Source: Pteria penguin | Lineage: Eukaryota; Mollusca; Bivalvia; Pterioida; Pteriidae | Assembly (NCBI GenBank): GCA_035048485.1 | Contig: CM068585.1 | Span: forward strand, 18,594,501 to 18,658,500 | Length of the DNA stretch: 64,000 nt | Direction: 5' to 3' | In this document: positions 35,228-50,964 of the stretch, one piece after another | Position numbering within the stretch: the first letter of the stretch is position 1 | Layout of the letters: each line of letters opens with the position of its first letter | Notes under the pieces: model-generated | The model's database searches: none | What the model was told of the DNA's origin: nothing | Seen by the model: only the letters and a program-made list of their open reading frames with translations | Translations under genes and position numbers: made by a program

Positions 35228-35950
35228 AATGGCGTAGTAGCTTGGCAGATAGGGACAGCCTTTCTGAAAAATTGAAAAGCACCCCCCCCCAAAAAAAAAA
35301 ACAAACAAACAAACAATGAGTGATAAAAAGATGGCAACAAAACATATAATATCATCTTGGTTTATTTCGCCATTGTATGAACATCTTCTCTGGAACATAG
35401 AGAGATTTGAAACTTATGTGTACTTTCCAAAGGTGTATAACATGTCATACTTTGAGATACAAGAATGCACGAAATCCGGGGTCAAAGTAGGCTAATATAA
35501 CAATAGAGCCCAGTGGCGGATTTAGAGGGGGCGGGGGTCCCGGCCCCCTCACCCTTTTCGCCACATAGTTTCATGTAAAAATCCAGATTTGGCACCAAAA
35601 AATGACGGAGTGGTTTGGCTAATACACATGTGCCCCCCTTTCAAAAATTCTGGATCCGCCACTGGAGCCTATGGAAAATAGATTTGCCTTGCTTTGACCT
35701 GTGGTTGTAAAATTCAGGATACATCTGTCAGTAAAAATCGAAAACCTTATCCGTAACCGTAATTACGGAAATAGATCTAAGACATTTTAAAAGATGAAAG
35801 AAAATGATTAAACTTCATTCAAGTTATACAACAGAATTCACTAAAAAGGTCATAGTTAAGTTTATTTGAATATAAGATTACTTGAAAATTGGTGGGGGCA
35901 CAAACATGTGCCCCCGCTGCCCCCCCCCCCCCCCCCCATCTACTACGGTT
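35228..35950. mobile_element. Possible larger MITE with nested insertion
   Basis: The left side CAATGGCGTAGTAGCTTGG and the right side CATCTACTACGGTTACAATTG are roughly complementary, and both sides have long C/G runs next to the ends. A separate MITE (35511-35664) sits inside. Boundary and superfamily uncertain. Confidence 0.4.
35511..35664. mobile_element. GGCGGATCCAG-family MITE with 5-bp target duplication
   Basis: Ends CAGTGGCGGATTTAGAGG and CTGGATCCGCCACTG. Flanked by GAGCC at 35506-35510 and 35665-35669. Best-preserved copy in the window (154 bp). Confidence 0.82.
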
Positions 35951-36680
35951 ACAATTGTGTCCGCATATCACTACCACACATGACTGCCTTAGTTTATAGC
36001 TTACTAAGTATTCACGTCCAGTAGTTCCAGTCAGTTATCCATATGGAATCTTTAATTCATATTTCATTTTATTTTAAAAGTATCTACTTGTAGGTTCAAA
36101 TGGGCTAATACCGCTGCTTGAACTGAGTCTCTTAAACAATGCTTCACCTTTCTTGATGCTCTACATCCATTACTTGAGTCTATAAAGCTTTTCTGCAGTT
36201 TGTCTTTTCACATAAGAGATCAACTTTCTGGATGCGCTTTGTCCTGCCTTGGACTTACTCCTGAACTCATCTTGCAAAAATACATCAATATTTCGAAGAG
36301 ACCTTGTGTATTCCATTCGTGCCGGTTTTCATCAAAATTCTTCCATTAGTTCTGAAGAGGTCTACCAAAGCTGAGTATTCATACAAACCACCACGCCATT
36401 CTTTTCACCTTAAAGCATGAATAAAATCCTTGTAATCTTTTCTGATTTCCAATTTTTCACAACATTTGTTTCTCTGAAATCAGCTAAAATATATAAAATA
36501 AATGCAAAAAATCTATTTACAATAAAGAAAATCGAAATTCGAAAATTTCGAAATTTTTGTTTCAGATTGGAACCAAAACAACAGCATTTCCTAAGTTACC
36601 TCTCTATACATAACTTTGATACATGTGTATGTACATTCGGTTTGTTGGTCTATACAGTCGGTCTGTAAAAGAAATTTCCA

Positions 36681-36864
36681 AGGGTTGGTTGGTTGGTTGG
36701 TTGGTTGATTGGTGTTTTACGTCGCTTTCAACAATTTTTCAGTTATATCGCGACATGGAAGCAGGAGGTAATAAACTACTTAACATAGTGACGCAACCCG
36801 GGAATCGAACCCGGATCGTCGGCGCCGCAAGCCAAGCGCTTAACCACTCACCAAGCCTGCCTCT
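36681..36864 (-). mobile_element. tRNA-derived SINE, family A, minus strand
   Basis: Complement of the family A copy at 27939: (GGTT)n tail, ATTGGTGTTTTACGTCGCTTT, CGGGAATCGAACCCGG (B-box complement), GCGCTTAACCACTCACCA (A-box complement). Flanks AATTTCCAAGG and AATTTTCAAAGG look like an aged duplication. Confidence 0.85.
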
Positions 36865-36894
36865 AATTTTCAAAGGAGAGAGTACTCTGGGGGT

Positions 36895-37085
36895 TTGAGA
36901 TTTCCCGTCACTCTGGCGAATCTGGCTGAAAAACAAACTTATTGGGAACCCTGAGTACTTCATCCCTACTAAGTGTCATCAAATTCGTTCAGTGGCTCTA
37001 ACGAAGTTAAAATGGACGACGACGACAACGAAAGACGGACAGCTGACGGACGGATTAATTTGACTAAAGCTCACTATCTCTTTGG
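36895..37085 (+). repeat. Dispersed bivalve-type repeat with GACGACGACAACG tail
   Basis: TTCATCCCTACTAAGTGTCATCAAATTCGTTCAGTGGCTCTAACGAAGTT-type sequence, then GACGACGACGACAACGAAAG and GGACGGA..., ending in TAAAGCTCACTATCTC. Same style as 41600-41700 and 2160-2290. Confidence 0.55.
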
Positions 37086-37866
37086 TTCAGGTAAAATGAA
37101 AGCCAAGAAAATAATTGTTAAAATGTTTGATAACCAGCATAAATTTGTACATTTATATTTCAAACCATTATTGTAAATAAGTCTATTTTCCACTTACAGG
37201 ACAACATTAATTTTTTACAGGTACAAACAAGTAACATCCAACTTTACAAGGTACAATATTATGCCTCTTCACCCGCTGCTTCGCATTTTTGACAGCAATA
37301 CATGTATTTTTTTAGAATCCCTTAGATGTTTTCATTTGTGCAGCTCTTGAACAGTGCTGCTTTTTACGAATGGCCGTTTTGTGTTGTACAGTACAGTGTT
37401 TGATTTGATTTAAGTAGCTCTAGATAGTACCGTATTGATTTGCTTTCATCATCTTCTGAAATTTTCAACACGATTCGTTCAATGAGTACATGACTACTGT
37501 CAACGATTTACACTTCGTTCATTGATTTTCTCCAGAAATAACTTCCAACTGTAATCATATACATGTACCGTCGTGAAATAATCTTTGTGGAGGTGTGAAA
37601 CATCATTTCAGAATAGGCTAACAGAAGATTCTGTTTTTACATAACTGAAAGTGCGTTTAACAATCATTACTTACCTTTATTGATAGAATATTACTCAAAA
37701 CTGAATACATTTATGTTTATTTTAATTACAAAATACTAAAAAAAAAAATGAAAATATTGACAGGAGGGCTTCCGTATTTTCGAGTTGTCTCTCTTACCCT
37801 AATTACACGAATGTGGTGCTGCTTTTTTCGGTCGGTTAATTTCTAGTAATTAATCAATGTAAATTC

Positions 37867-37921
<55 letters not shown>
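37867..37921. repeat. (CA)n microsatellite
   Basis: About 27 CA dinucleotides. The surrounding 37090-38090 holds no supported gene. Confidence 0.95.
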
Positions 37922-37923
<2 letters not shown>

Positions 37924-38114
37924 ATACATGCATATCGTTTGTTTTCTACTTTTCAAATGTTGACTAGGTCTTTACGTATGTTATTTTGATTGACTAGCCA
38001 TCGTTCCATAAAACGTTCATATGGACTGAATTTATGATTCCCTATTCAAGCTTCTTTCAATAGTCATACATTTCGTTCCAAAAAAGTGAAGGGACAAAGA
38101 AAGGAGGGGCTACA

Positions 38115-38210
38115 GAGGCTAATGGGAGAAATGAGATGATTCAAGACAAATTCTGTGCTTTATTTTGATGAATCTGTAACATTAATATCATCCGTGGCGG
38201 ATTCAGGGGG
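38115..38210 (+). repeat. Dispersed repeat ending in GGCGGATTCAG, copy 2
   Basis: GATGATTCAAGACAAATTC...TATTTTGATGAATCTGTAACATTAATAT...GTGGCGGATTCAGGGGG aligns with 34745-34840. A possible opposite end (TCTGGATCCGCCC) occurs at about 38983-38996, beyond the minisatellite. Confidence 0.55.
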
Positions 38211-38530
38211 AGATACAGACAGACAGAGAGAGAATATGAGACTGGAGGGAGATACAGACTGACAGAAAGACAAAGAGAGACATAGATTATGAGGTTGGAG
38301 GGAGATACAGACAAAGACAGAGATTATGAGGCTGGAGGGAGATACAGACAGTCAGAACGACAGAGAAAGAGGATATGAGGCTGGAAGGAGATACAGACAG
38401 ACAGACAAAGAGAGACAGGGAATATGAGGTTGGAAGGAGATACAGAGAGACAGAAAGACAAAGAGAGACAGAGAATATGAGGCTGGAAGGAGATACAGAC
38501 AGACAGAACGACAAAGAGAGACAGAGAATA
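38205..38530. repeat. Purine-rich minisatellite, about 53 bp unit
   Basis: Six to seven units of GGAGATACAGACAGACAGAA, AGACAAAGAGAGACAGAGAA and TATGAGGCTGGA, with internal deletions. It begins immediately after the repeat ending in GGCGGATTCAGGGG. Open frames across it are by-products. Confidence 0.8.
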
Positions 38531-39066
38531 TCATCTGTAATTGTCTACGTGACAGATCAGATAATCGTACATCTACTCGACTGGATCATTTTGCCTAGGT
38601 TTAAGGCTTAAACCCCAACCCTTTCCTGACTGGAAAGCATTTCAATCCCCTTTCTCGAAAATCTTAAAATATACATATAGATGCTTGTATAATGTCCACT
38701 ATATAAGAAATGAACTTGAGAAAGGCAAGAGATAATGATTCAGCCGAGTCAGATTTATTAAAAGATCAGGTCTGACTTAACTGTAAGACAAAATCATCCA
38801 CCACAGACACCACAAGAATGCAAGGTATGGAAAAGACACGAATAACATTACAAAAAGCCTTTGACTACACGGCAGCTACAGTACTGACTTAGGACGGTCA
38901 AATGAAGAGAAATTTCACTTTAAAGGCTCTAAAACCATTAAACTGCAGGAGCAGACCATTCGCCTATACCCCCTAACTCCAAAATCTGGATCCGCCCATA
39001 AAGTAATTCAATGATCTACATGTGAACAAGTGACATCTTTATTTGATGATATCATTTGTTTTAAAT

Positions 39067-39236
39067 AGGGGCAGGCTTGGCGTAGTGGTTAAGCGCTTGG
39101 CTTGCGGTGCCGACGATCCGGGTTCGATCCCCGGATTGCGCCACTATGTTTAATAGGTTGGTTACCTACTGTTGCCCTGTCGCGATGTAACTGAAAAAAT
39201 GTTGAAAGCGACGTAAAACACTAATCAACCAACCAA
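39067..39236 (+). mobile_element. tRNA-derived SINE, family A
   Basis: GGGGCAGGCTTGGCGTAGTGG head, GGTTCGATCCCC B-box, AAAGCGACGTAAAACACTAA and a CCAACCAAC tail. ATTTGTTT is found on both sides (39053-39060, and from 39237), consistent with a target duplication. Confidence 0.85.
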
Positions 39237-39267
39237 CATTTGTTTATACACATTACAATATATCCAG

Positions 39268-39505
39268 TGTCTGTTATCTGTTTTACGTCACACCACCAAT
39301 CTGGTGAGGCATCCGCCTGATGCACAGAAACTTACAAATCTATGCAGTGGACCCACAGGAAACATCTGGGCATTGATTGGTCTCCTATGTGCTAAAGTCT
39401 ATACCATAACGCAGGGTGTAGGTTTTACTGTCTAATCCGGAATAAAACCTGAGCAGAGACGGGATAGAACCCCGGACCTTCCGATCACGTGCCTGGCATG
39501 TCACT
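39268..39505 (-). mobile_element. SINE family B, minus strand, diverged
   Basis: TTTTACGTCACACCACCAATC, GGCATCCGCCTGATGCA, GGTTTTACTGTCTAATCCGG and GATAGAACCCCGGACC line up with the copy at 15478-15747, with extra substitutions. Confidence 0.65.
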
Positions 39506-39509
39506 AACT

Positions 39510-40340
39510 GAGATATGTCAGCTGTATCACCCTCAGTATTAGATTCATATCTCAAATTTGATTTCATAATATCGCTTGCTCCTTCTCGACAGTTATGTGT
39601 TCTATTAATATAAAACATGAATTCAAAACTCGTAATACAATAAAATCGAATTCATTGTAAAAGTAAAGTGAAACTAATTATGGCATGTAATGTATTTGTT
39701 GAAAAATTCCCCTATGTGTAACATAAAAGCTCTTCTTACGAGTTCATTAGAGACATTTGCAATCATCTGGTCAAAGTTGAAATGGGATGACACTAAAGCA
39801 CAGATACATTCTGAAATCTCTCACGCTATTTTAATGCAACCATAAGTATGTACATAAAACAAAGCCAAGCAATCATAGAGTTATTCTTGCATGTGTCAGA
39901 TCAATACACATATACACATTTTCAGGTAGTAAAAAGAAAATACCAGAAACTTCAATGATTTTAAAAGACAACCACTGGGTATACAAAGATCTGAATCGTC
40001 TTTCCATTCAGAAGAAATCATACAATCAAGACATACGATGGTAGTTAAACAATATGACAAGGTCATAGATGAAGTTTAATTGTTCGTTTCTGGTTACATT
40101 TATAGTACATCATTCAGTTGGCATACAAAAATCTACTCCAGCGGGAACTGAAGTTTTGTAATGTTTAAGTCAACGTGGTTCGAGTTCAACATTATGGCAC
40201 ATAAACACAGCGAGTCTTTTCGAAATGAATACATGTACACATCTTATAAATGCAATACCATGCATGAACACATTATACATGAATATATCAAAACCACAAT
40301 CGTATGCTATCTTTTCTATCTAAAATCATTAATGACATGC
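39510..40340. other. Intergenic / 3' flank of the Mieap-like gene
   Basis: AT-rich, no ORF of note. On the minus strand ATTAAA (40080-40075) could serve as a poly(A) signal 263 bases after the stop codon. Confidence 0.4.
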
Positions 40341-40342
40341 AA

Positions 40343-44363
<4,021 letters not shown>

Positions 44364-44374
44364 CTTGGAGTTTT

Positions 44375-45120
44375 ACTAAAATGAAAATACATTAAAGAAA
44401 TATTATATACCAAAGTACAATGTTATTCATTGATAATAATTCACCATGACAATGTGTTTTTAAAGCCTAATAGCAAACGCTGTTATTCCTCAACGTACAA
44501 TTTGTCAAACTTGATTTGTAATGTGTGCATCCCTGTAGAAGAATATGTGATGACAAAGCTCTGGTCCAGTGTTGTAGCAAATTACAAATTGCAGGAGTTG
44601 TACATCCTGCAACATTTGTTAAAGCAAAATTCCCTCCTAAATGTATATCCTGCAGAAATCTACAAATGTTGACATGAAGGACTTTGTATGGGTCGAAATT
44701 TGATCAAATTTTAATAAAGGTAATAAGATACCATGCCGACAGACAACCATTATCATTCTATGTTTCATACCATATACTCCCTCCTTAACCATTGTCAAAG
44801 ACACACATATAGCACAGAAATACTTTAAACGCTTAATACAAAGACAGTGGTTGATGGACTAGACTTTTTCTGACCAGTTTATCACATTTCACCAATACGA
44901 ATAGAAATGTTTTATTGGTTAAGAATGTTTACACGAAGATGACAGGATTACTGTTTGGTCATATCGGTGCTTCTGGTTGAAGGGTATAAACCACTGCACT
45001 GAAACTGCGCCTTCATCCCTCGTCATATCTAAGATTAAATCCCAGTCAGTAGGTATGTATCAGTAAATCTGCTGAAGCTCTGTGTCTTTCAACTGGTACT
45101 GTGGTATCCTTCACCACCAA
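44375..45120. other. Upstream region of the Mieap-like gene
   Basis: Would contain the promoter and perhaps a non-coding first exon on the minus strand. No core promoter motif can be singled out. Confidence 0.4.
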
Positions 45121-45138
45121 ACACCAACATACATTGGG

Positions 45139-45171
45139 GTGGCAGGCTTGGTGTAGTGGTTAAGCGCTTGC
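45139..45171 (+). mobile_element. 33-bp SINE family A head flanked by 11-bp duplication
   Basis: GTGGCAGGCTTGGTGTAGTG + GTTAAGCGCTTGC is the first part of SINE family A, cut off just after the A-box. It is flanked on both sides by CATACATTGGG (45128-45138 and 45172-45182). The body and tail are absent. Confidence 0.75.
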
Positions 45172-45182
45172 CATACATTGGG

Positions 45183-45702
45183 AAATGCTCCTAGTGTGGT
45201 GTTATCCATCACCACTAAACATTGATCGGCACCATACAGGAAGAATATTTCTGGTGTGGTGTTATTGTCACCATACCGGAGGAATATTTCTAGTGTGGTG
45301 TTATTGTCCACCATTAAACATTGATCACCACAATACAGGGGGGGGGAATAATCCTGGTGTGGTGTTATCCTCCACCACTAAACATTGATCACCACAATAC
45401 AGGGGGGAATAATCCTGGTGTTGTGTTACTGTCCACCATTAAACATTGATCACCATCATACAAGGGGAATACTCCAGGTGTGGTGTTATCCTCCACCACT
45501 AAACATTGATCAGCACAATACAGGGGGGAATAATCCTGGTGTGGTGTTATTGTCCACCATTAAACATTGATCACCATCATACAAGGGGAATACTCCAGGT
45601 GTGGTGTTATCCCCCACCACTAAACATTGATCACCACAATACAGGGGGGGAATAATCCTGGTGTGGTGTTATTGTCCACCACTTAACATTGGTCGCCACC
45701 AT
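45183..45702. repeat. Minisatellite, 61 bp unit with 122-bp alternation
   Basis: About nine units built from CCTGGTGTGGTGTTAT, CCACCACTAAACATTGATCA and CCACAATACAGGGGGGAATA. Two unit types (ending CACAATACAGGGGGG and CATCATACAAGGGG) alternate between 45385 and 45660. Confidence 0.85.
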
Positions 45703-45705
45703 ATC

Positions 45706-45966
45706 ATGTCATCGATGTGGCGCAGTGGATGTGGTGCTCGGCTCATGGGTTCGACTCCAGCCCTGGGTGCACCGGTGTTCTGTCGTTCGGATGAAACAGT
45801 AAAAACCGAGGCTACGTGTCACGGTAGGCGTGGCACGTAAAAGATCTCTCACTGCTTCGGGTGGTTCCGTTGCAAAGATCTAAATTTCTGTGCAATGCAT
45901 CAGGCAGATGCCATCACCATATTCGTTAAATAATCGTGACGTAAAACAATATTCATTCAATCAATC
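45706..45966 (+). mobile_element. tRNA-derived SINE, family B, plus strand
   Basis: Head GATGTGGCGCAGTGGATGTG (A-box region) and GGGTTCGACTCCAGCC (B-box), body CGGATGAAACAGTAAAAACC, GTAAAAGATCTCTCACTGCT and GCATCAGGCAGATGCCATCA, tail ATTCATTCAATCAATC. Confidence 0.82.
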
Positions 45967-45996
45967 ATTATATCGTTTCGTTCACACACACCCTCT

Positions 45997-46002
<6 letters not shown>

Positions 46003-46062
<60 letters not shown>
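46003..46062. repeat. (CT)n microsatellite
   Basis: About 30 CT dinucleotides, after CCCTCTCCCTCCCT. Confidence 0.95.
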
Positions 46063-46066
<4 letters not shown>

Positions 46067-46069
46067 CGT

Positions 46070-46755
46070 TTAAAAAATCCACAAGTTCAAAGTAATATAG
46101 AATTCTGTTGTCAATTTGTCTGTTTAATTTGACGCACATTGGCCTTAGGTGTCACGGCAACCCCTTTTTCTCCACATGTTCCTTTATAGAAAACGAAGGT
46201 GCAAAGATCGTATTTCAGACAAATACACTGATGTCAACTTTTATCACTAGTTACATCAAGGAAGTTAAAGTAAGATGTGGTATCAAATATTTTAAATTAT
46301 GAGTTTTGACAGAATTACGTCCCTTTGAAATTGTCGAAAGGGGCATGTTTTGCTTGTTTTTCCAACAGTTTTGTTGGTGTTTTAATGCCCGTCTTGGCAA
46401 CCAGGCATTTTTAAAAAGATTACATGATATCTTAAAAGAGGAGGGACGAATGCGTATCTATATGACGTCTATACGTATATAAACGAAACGTTACACGGAA
46501 TCATGCTTTCCATTTTAGTTTCATACAGTTTGTAAAATTAAAAGTAAACATCCACCATTAAGTAGTTATCATACAACCGTATGTCTTAAACTAATTACTC
46601 CACCTATAAAGAGTTACAGAGGATATATAGTAACTGAAACGGTAAATGCTTCTCGTAATCAAACAAGATTTCAAAGGATACGTTTCATACCAAAATTTGA
46701 CAAAATATGGGTGCATTTCCAAAACGGCCATCATCAATATCCGCTTGAGGATATA
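46070..46755. other. Non-coding, nothing recognised
   Basis: No supported ORF or repeat beyond simple AT-rich sequence. Confidence 0.4.
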
Positions 46756-46759
46756 GGAA

Positions 46760-47145
46760 AAGGATACGCCGCTTATTTGGTTAGTTGCTGAATTGGGATT
46801 TGCCATAACATGGAAGCAAAAGATAATCAGTACCTGCACTTGTATTGACGAGAATCAAAATCGAAGCCGGAACCTTCTGACTGCAAACCAAGAGTTTATG
46901 AACCACTACACCAGATCAACCTTGCCCGTTTACGTAGCTGTGCTTAGATTTTCATTATAACCTACGTACATTAGGTGGATCAAGAGGATACAACACACTC
47001 AGAGGGGACGTCTCAATAATCCCCGAGACCGAAACTTGTGAATTTATAAAGAAAAGGTGCGAATGAATAGTAATTCAGTATACTTCAATCTGACTTCCTC
47101 TTACAGTCAAGACGCTCTAACCATTGGGCAATCTAGGCTGCTGGC
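46760..47145 (-). mobile_element. Degenerate SINE pieces
   Basis: 46790-46925 resembles family A on the minus strand (CATAACATGGAAGCAAAAGA, AACCACTACACCAGA). 47100-47140 contains an A-box-like complement (GACGCTCTAACCATTGGGCA). Confidence 0.4.
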
Positions 47146-47159
47146 CAAATTCGTCACCC

Positions 47160-47690
47160 CCAATAGAAGTTTCCAAGTCTGGAAAACGAAACACGCAAGA
47201 ACTCATAGTTGGTAACTCGCGTAGCCCACAAACCAGCAATGCAACGCATTAGAACTGGCCACTGCAGTCCACTGGCCACAAGACGAGACAAGGCCACTGC
47301 ACTACACAAGACAGGTAGGAGAAAAAGATATGGCCCAAATCCTTCCAAGACAAGACAACACGAGACAAAACCACTGCACTAAAGTAGACACGTAGGAAAA
47401 AAAGATATGACCCAATTCCTTCCAAGACAAGACGAGATGAGGCCAATGCAGTAAATAAAGACGGATAAGAAAAGAAAATATTATTATGGTCCACATCCTT
47501 CCCATACAAGACAGGACGAGACAGGGCCACTGCATTAAATATGACAGGTAGGAAAAAAGATATAACCCAATGCCTTCCAAGACAGGACGAGACGAGGCCA
47601 CTGCATCAAATATGACAGGTAGGGAAACAATATATGACGCAAATCCTTCCGAGACAGGACAAAGCATATATTTTAGTTAGATTTAAGTTA
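47160..47690. repeat. Minisatellite, about 68-84 bp unit
   Basis: Six units with AAGACAGGACGAGACGAGGCC, ACTGCATTAAATATGACAGG, TAGGAAAAAAGATATGACCC and AATCCTTCC. Minus-strand ORFs through it are repetitive and not supported as genes. Confidence 0.8.
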
Positions 47691-47699
47691 TCTTAATCA

Positions 47700-49080
47700 T
47701 AATAAGTTCTTTGAGGTTGTCATTTGTTCAGGCGTATGTGCTTTTGTTTCCTTTATGTTAATCATGTCAGTGAAACGCTTTTGATTTTTAAGGAGCTTGT
47801 GTTCGCATGCGTTTCATAAATGCCGGCTTTAAATAGATATTGCCTTTTCATTTCACTTACTTGTATTAATACATCGATCAAGTAGTGAGTGCAATAATTC
47901 AAATAAAGAGCTCTTTAAAAGAATTGTCTCGCTTATTAGTTGGGCATTCTATTTCTAGAAACGCTCTCATTAATTAGATTATTTACATGCAAATACGAAT
48001 AACATTTATTCTTTCTGTGTGGTGCAGTTCACAGACTTTACGGTCGTCTGGATATGTCTCTTCTCATTGTTCGGTTAAGGCCAGTAACTCTCGAAGGCGT
48101 CAAAACCTAGTAAGAGAATTCTCTATCTCTTATTTATACATATGTTATCAATCTACATCGTCACCAAATTTCATTGCAAAACTCACAGTACTTCAGGAGA
48201 TATGCAGGTTCAAAATATAGAATGACCCTGTTTCTGTTCGCTCGGAATAACGTAGGCCAATGACAGGCTTTCTGTAAATCTGTGTGAAGAATTTGGTCGG
48301 TTTTATAGATGCGATGGACGAATGCACATTATATACGATTACTGAAAAATAACTTCTGTATAGAATTGTTTTTCTCAAATTGAAAATTATGGTCCTCAAC
48401 TACTTCTATATTAGCAAAAGAACCATTCGCTTCATATCTATCACGACTTTCCTCGGTTTTATTCTATTCCTCAAGAGTTATCGTTGAAAACGTATTATAA
48501 ACGCAAATCTGAACAAAACAAATTGTCAAATCAATTTGTCAATCTACCAGAATGCGCTCTTTGGTGTGCATTTCCCTCCATTGTCGGTTAGAAATACGTG
48601 TAGTCCGGAATGTCGCATGATAATATTGTTCAATAAATATTCTCACCTCTTTTTCTTCAATTCTATTGATGCGTCACAATTTTGTACTATATGTCGTGGC
48701 ATTTCCCCTATGGATATATGAAACGAAAGTAAAACGCAGGGAAATGAAACAGAAAATATAGTATTCCATCATTGTTGAATTAACAGTCTTCGTGAGGCAA
48801 AACAAAGCACAACAATGTTCCAGTTTGAATAAATCTATATTGGGTTGAAGTATAAGAGTATTCTGTGTTTTACAAGATTCTTGTAAATTAAACGACAACA
48901 AAGGGGAACGCAAACATGGGAGCGCCCTCTGGTAGAGATTGTCAGTCTTCGAAGTTAAAGATAATAGGAGGTGCAAATCGTCAAGATCGAAGCGAGTGTT
49001 ATTTTTTGCTAATATAGGAGTAGGTTATACGGACATTAATCTGCGATTATTTAAGGTAAAGAATTCAACAGACATATACA
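47700..49080. other. Non-coding, nothing recognised
   Basis: AT-rich; short ORFs on both strands show no motifs. Confidence 0.4.
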
Positions 49081-49087
49081 CGTGTAT

Positions 49088-49310
49088 AAGCCAAAAGTAT
49101 ATGGTCATGCAATGGGCATGCGCCACCATCTTATAGACGTGTCTAGAAATACATATTTTTTTAAACATATTGGGTGCCAATACCAAAGTAAAATATTTTG
49201 CAATATGTTTATATAATATCTTATTAAACATAAAGTACGATTCAATGTAATTTTGATAATGGAAGCTTGTTGTTTTCTTTTTAATGCCACACCAACTGAC
49301 ATGGTGGCGG
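49088..49310 (+). repeat. Dispersed repeat shared with 26760-26880
   Basis: GCCAAAAGTATATGGTCATG, GTCTAGAAATACATAT and GCTTGTTGTTTTCTTTTTAA match the 26.8-kb copy, with indels. Confidence 0.55.
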
Positions 49311-49544
49311 TACCTACTTGCTTCATTGGTATAAATATTTTCTTACAGCAGTTTAGACAAATTACTGCTGGTCATGAATTCATAATTATAATTCTCGAAT
49401 ATCATTCATCCTCAACTTTATGAACCTACTATTACTGCCATACATTTGAGTGCCATACATTTTAAAAGAATTTATAATTCTAAAGTCGGAACATTATGAT
49501 CATAACAATTTGATTCTGATCCTCTCTTGTAAACGAGACACGCT

Positions 49545-50600
49545 GCCTTTACAGCTCACTGGTAAGTGAGTAATACTGCCCTGGCGACTTTCTGGTGAGC
49601 TAGTGACATCATACAGTCTGTACTACTCTCTAATAAGCGAGTTGGTGTTTGGATTACATCATACTACATTTGCAACTTTATAATGAGCTAGTCACACCAT
49701 ACAGTCTGTACTACTCTCTGATAAGCGAGTTGGTGTTTGGATTACATCATACTACATTTGACACTCTCTAGGGAGCTAGCGACATCATACAGTCTGTATT
49801 ACTCTCTGATAAGCGAGTTGCGTTTGTATTATATCATACTAATTTTGCGACTCTCTAGTGAGCTAGTGACATCATACAGTCTGTACTACTCTCTAATAAG
49901 CGAGTTGGTGTTTGGATTACATCATATTACATTTGCGACTCTCTAGTGAGCTAGTCACATCATACAGTCTGTACTACTCTCTGATAATCGAGTTGCATTC
50001 GCATTACATCTTACTAAATTTTGCGACTCTCTAGTGAACTAATCACATCATACAGTCTGTATTACTCTCTGATAATCGAGTTGCGTTTTCTTTACATCAT
50101 ACTACATGTGCGACTCTCTAGTGAGCTAGTCACATCATACAGCCTGTACTTTCCTCTGATAAGCGAGTTTGGTTCGCATTACATTATACTATATTTGCGA
50201 CTCTCTAGAGAGCTAGTGACGTCATACAGCTTGCACTACCCTCTGGTAAGTGAGTTGGGGTGACATTATATCCTATTACATTTGCGACTCTCTGATAAGC
50301 TAGTCACATCATACAGTATGTACTACTCTCTGATAAGCGAGTTGGGCCCGCATTACATCATACTTCATTTGCGACTCTTAAATGAGCTAGTGACGTCATA
50401 CAGCTTGTTCTACTCTCTGATGAGCGAATTGGGCTGACATTATATCCAATTACATTTGCGACTCTCTGATAAGCTGGTCATATCATACAGTATGTACTAC
50501 CCCATGATAAGCGAGTTGGGCCCGCATTACATCATACTACATTTGCGACTCTCTGGTAAGCGGGTCATATTGACTTGCGATATTCTGTAAATGAAACACT
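49545..50600. repeat. Minisatellite, about 88 bp unit
   Basis: About twelve units with TTTGCGACTCTCTAGTGAGC, TAGTGACATCATACAGTCTG, TACTACTCTCTGATAAGCGA and GCATTACATCATACTACA. Later units differ in GGGCCCGCATTACATC and TATATCC variants. Confidence 0.88.
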
Positions 50601-50609
50601 CTGTCATTG

Positions 50610-50911
50610 CTTTGGTAAACGAGCTGTATTATTGGTAACCGAGTCATATTACCTTTGCGACACTCCATTAGGGCATTATGTGTATTATGAGCCCTATTAA
50701 GATCTCAATAGATATAATATTTGTTCTTTAACATTAATATATTATCTTGAAGCATTAGAAAAAAGCACCCTTTCACTAAAAGCCTTATTTGATATTGCAT
50801 TAGCCGCTATGGGAAATATCCATGGTTTGCGTAAAAAAAAAACCAAAACAAAACAAAACAAAAAAACCCCCCAAAACAATCAAAACACAAAAAAACCCAA
50901 ACAAACAAAAC

Positions 50912-50964
<53 letters not shown>

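Noticed and set aside
36120..36350. Open stretch of about 75 codons without ATG on the plus strand
   Set aside because: No recognisable motif, an in-frame stop just upstream and no convincing donor; could be a decayed mobile-element piece.
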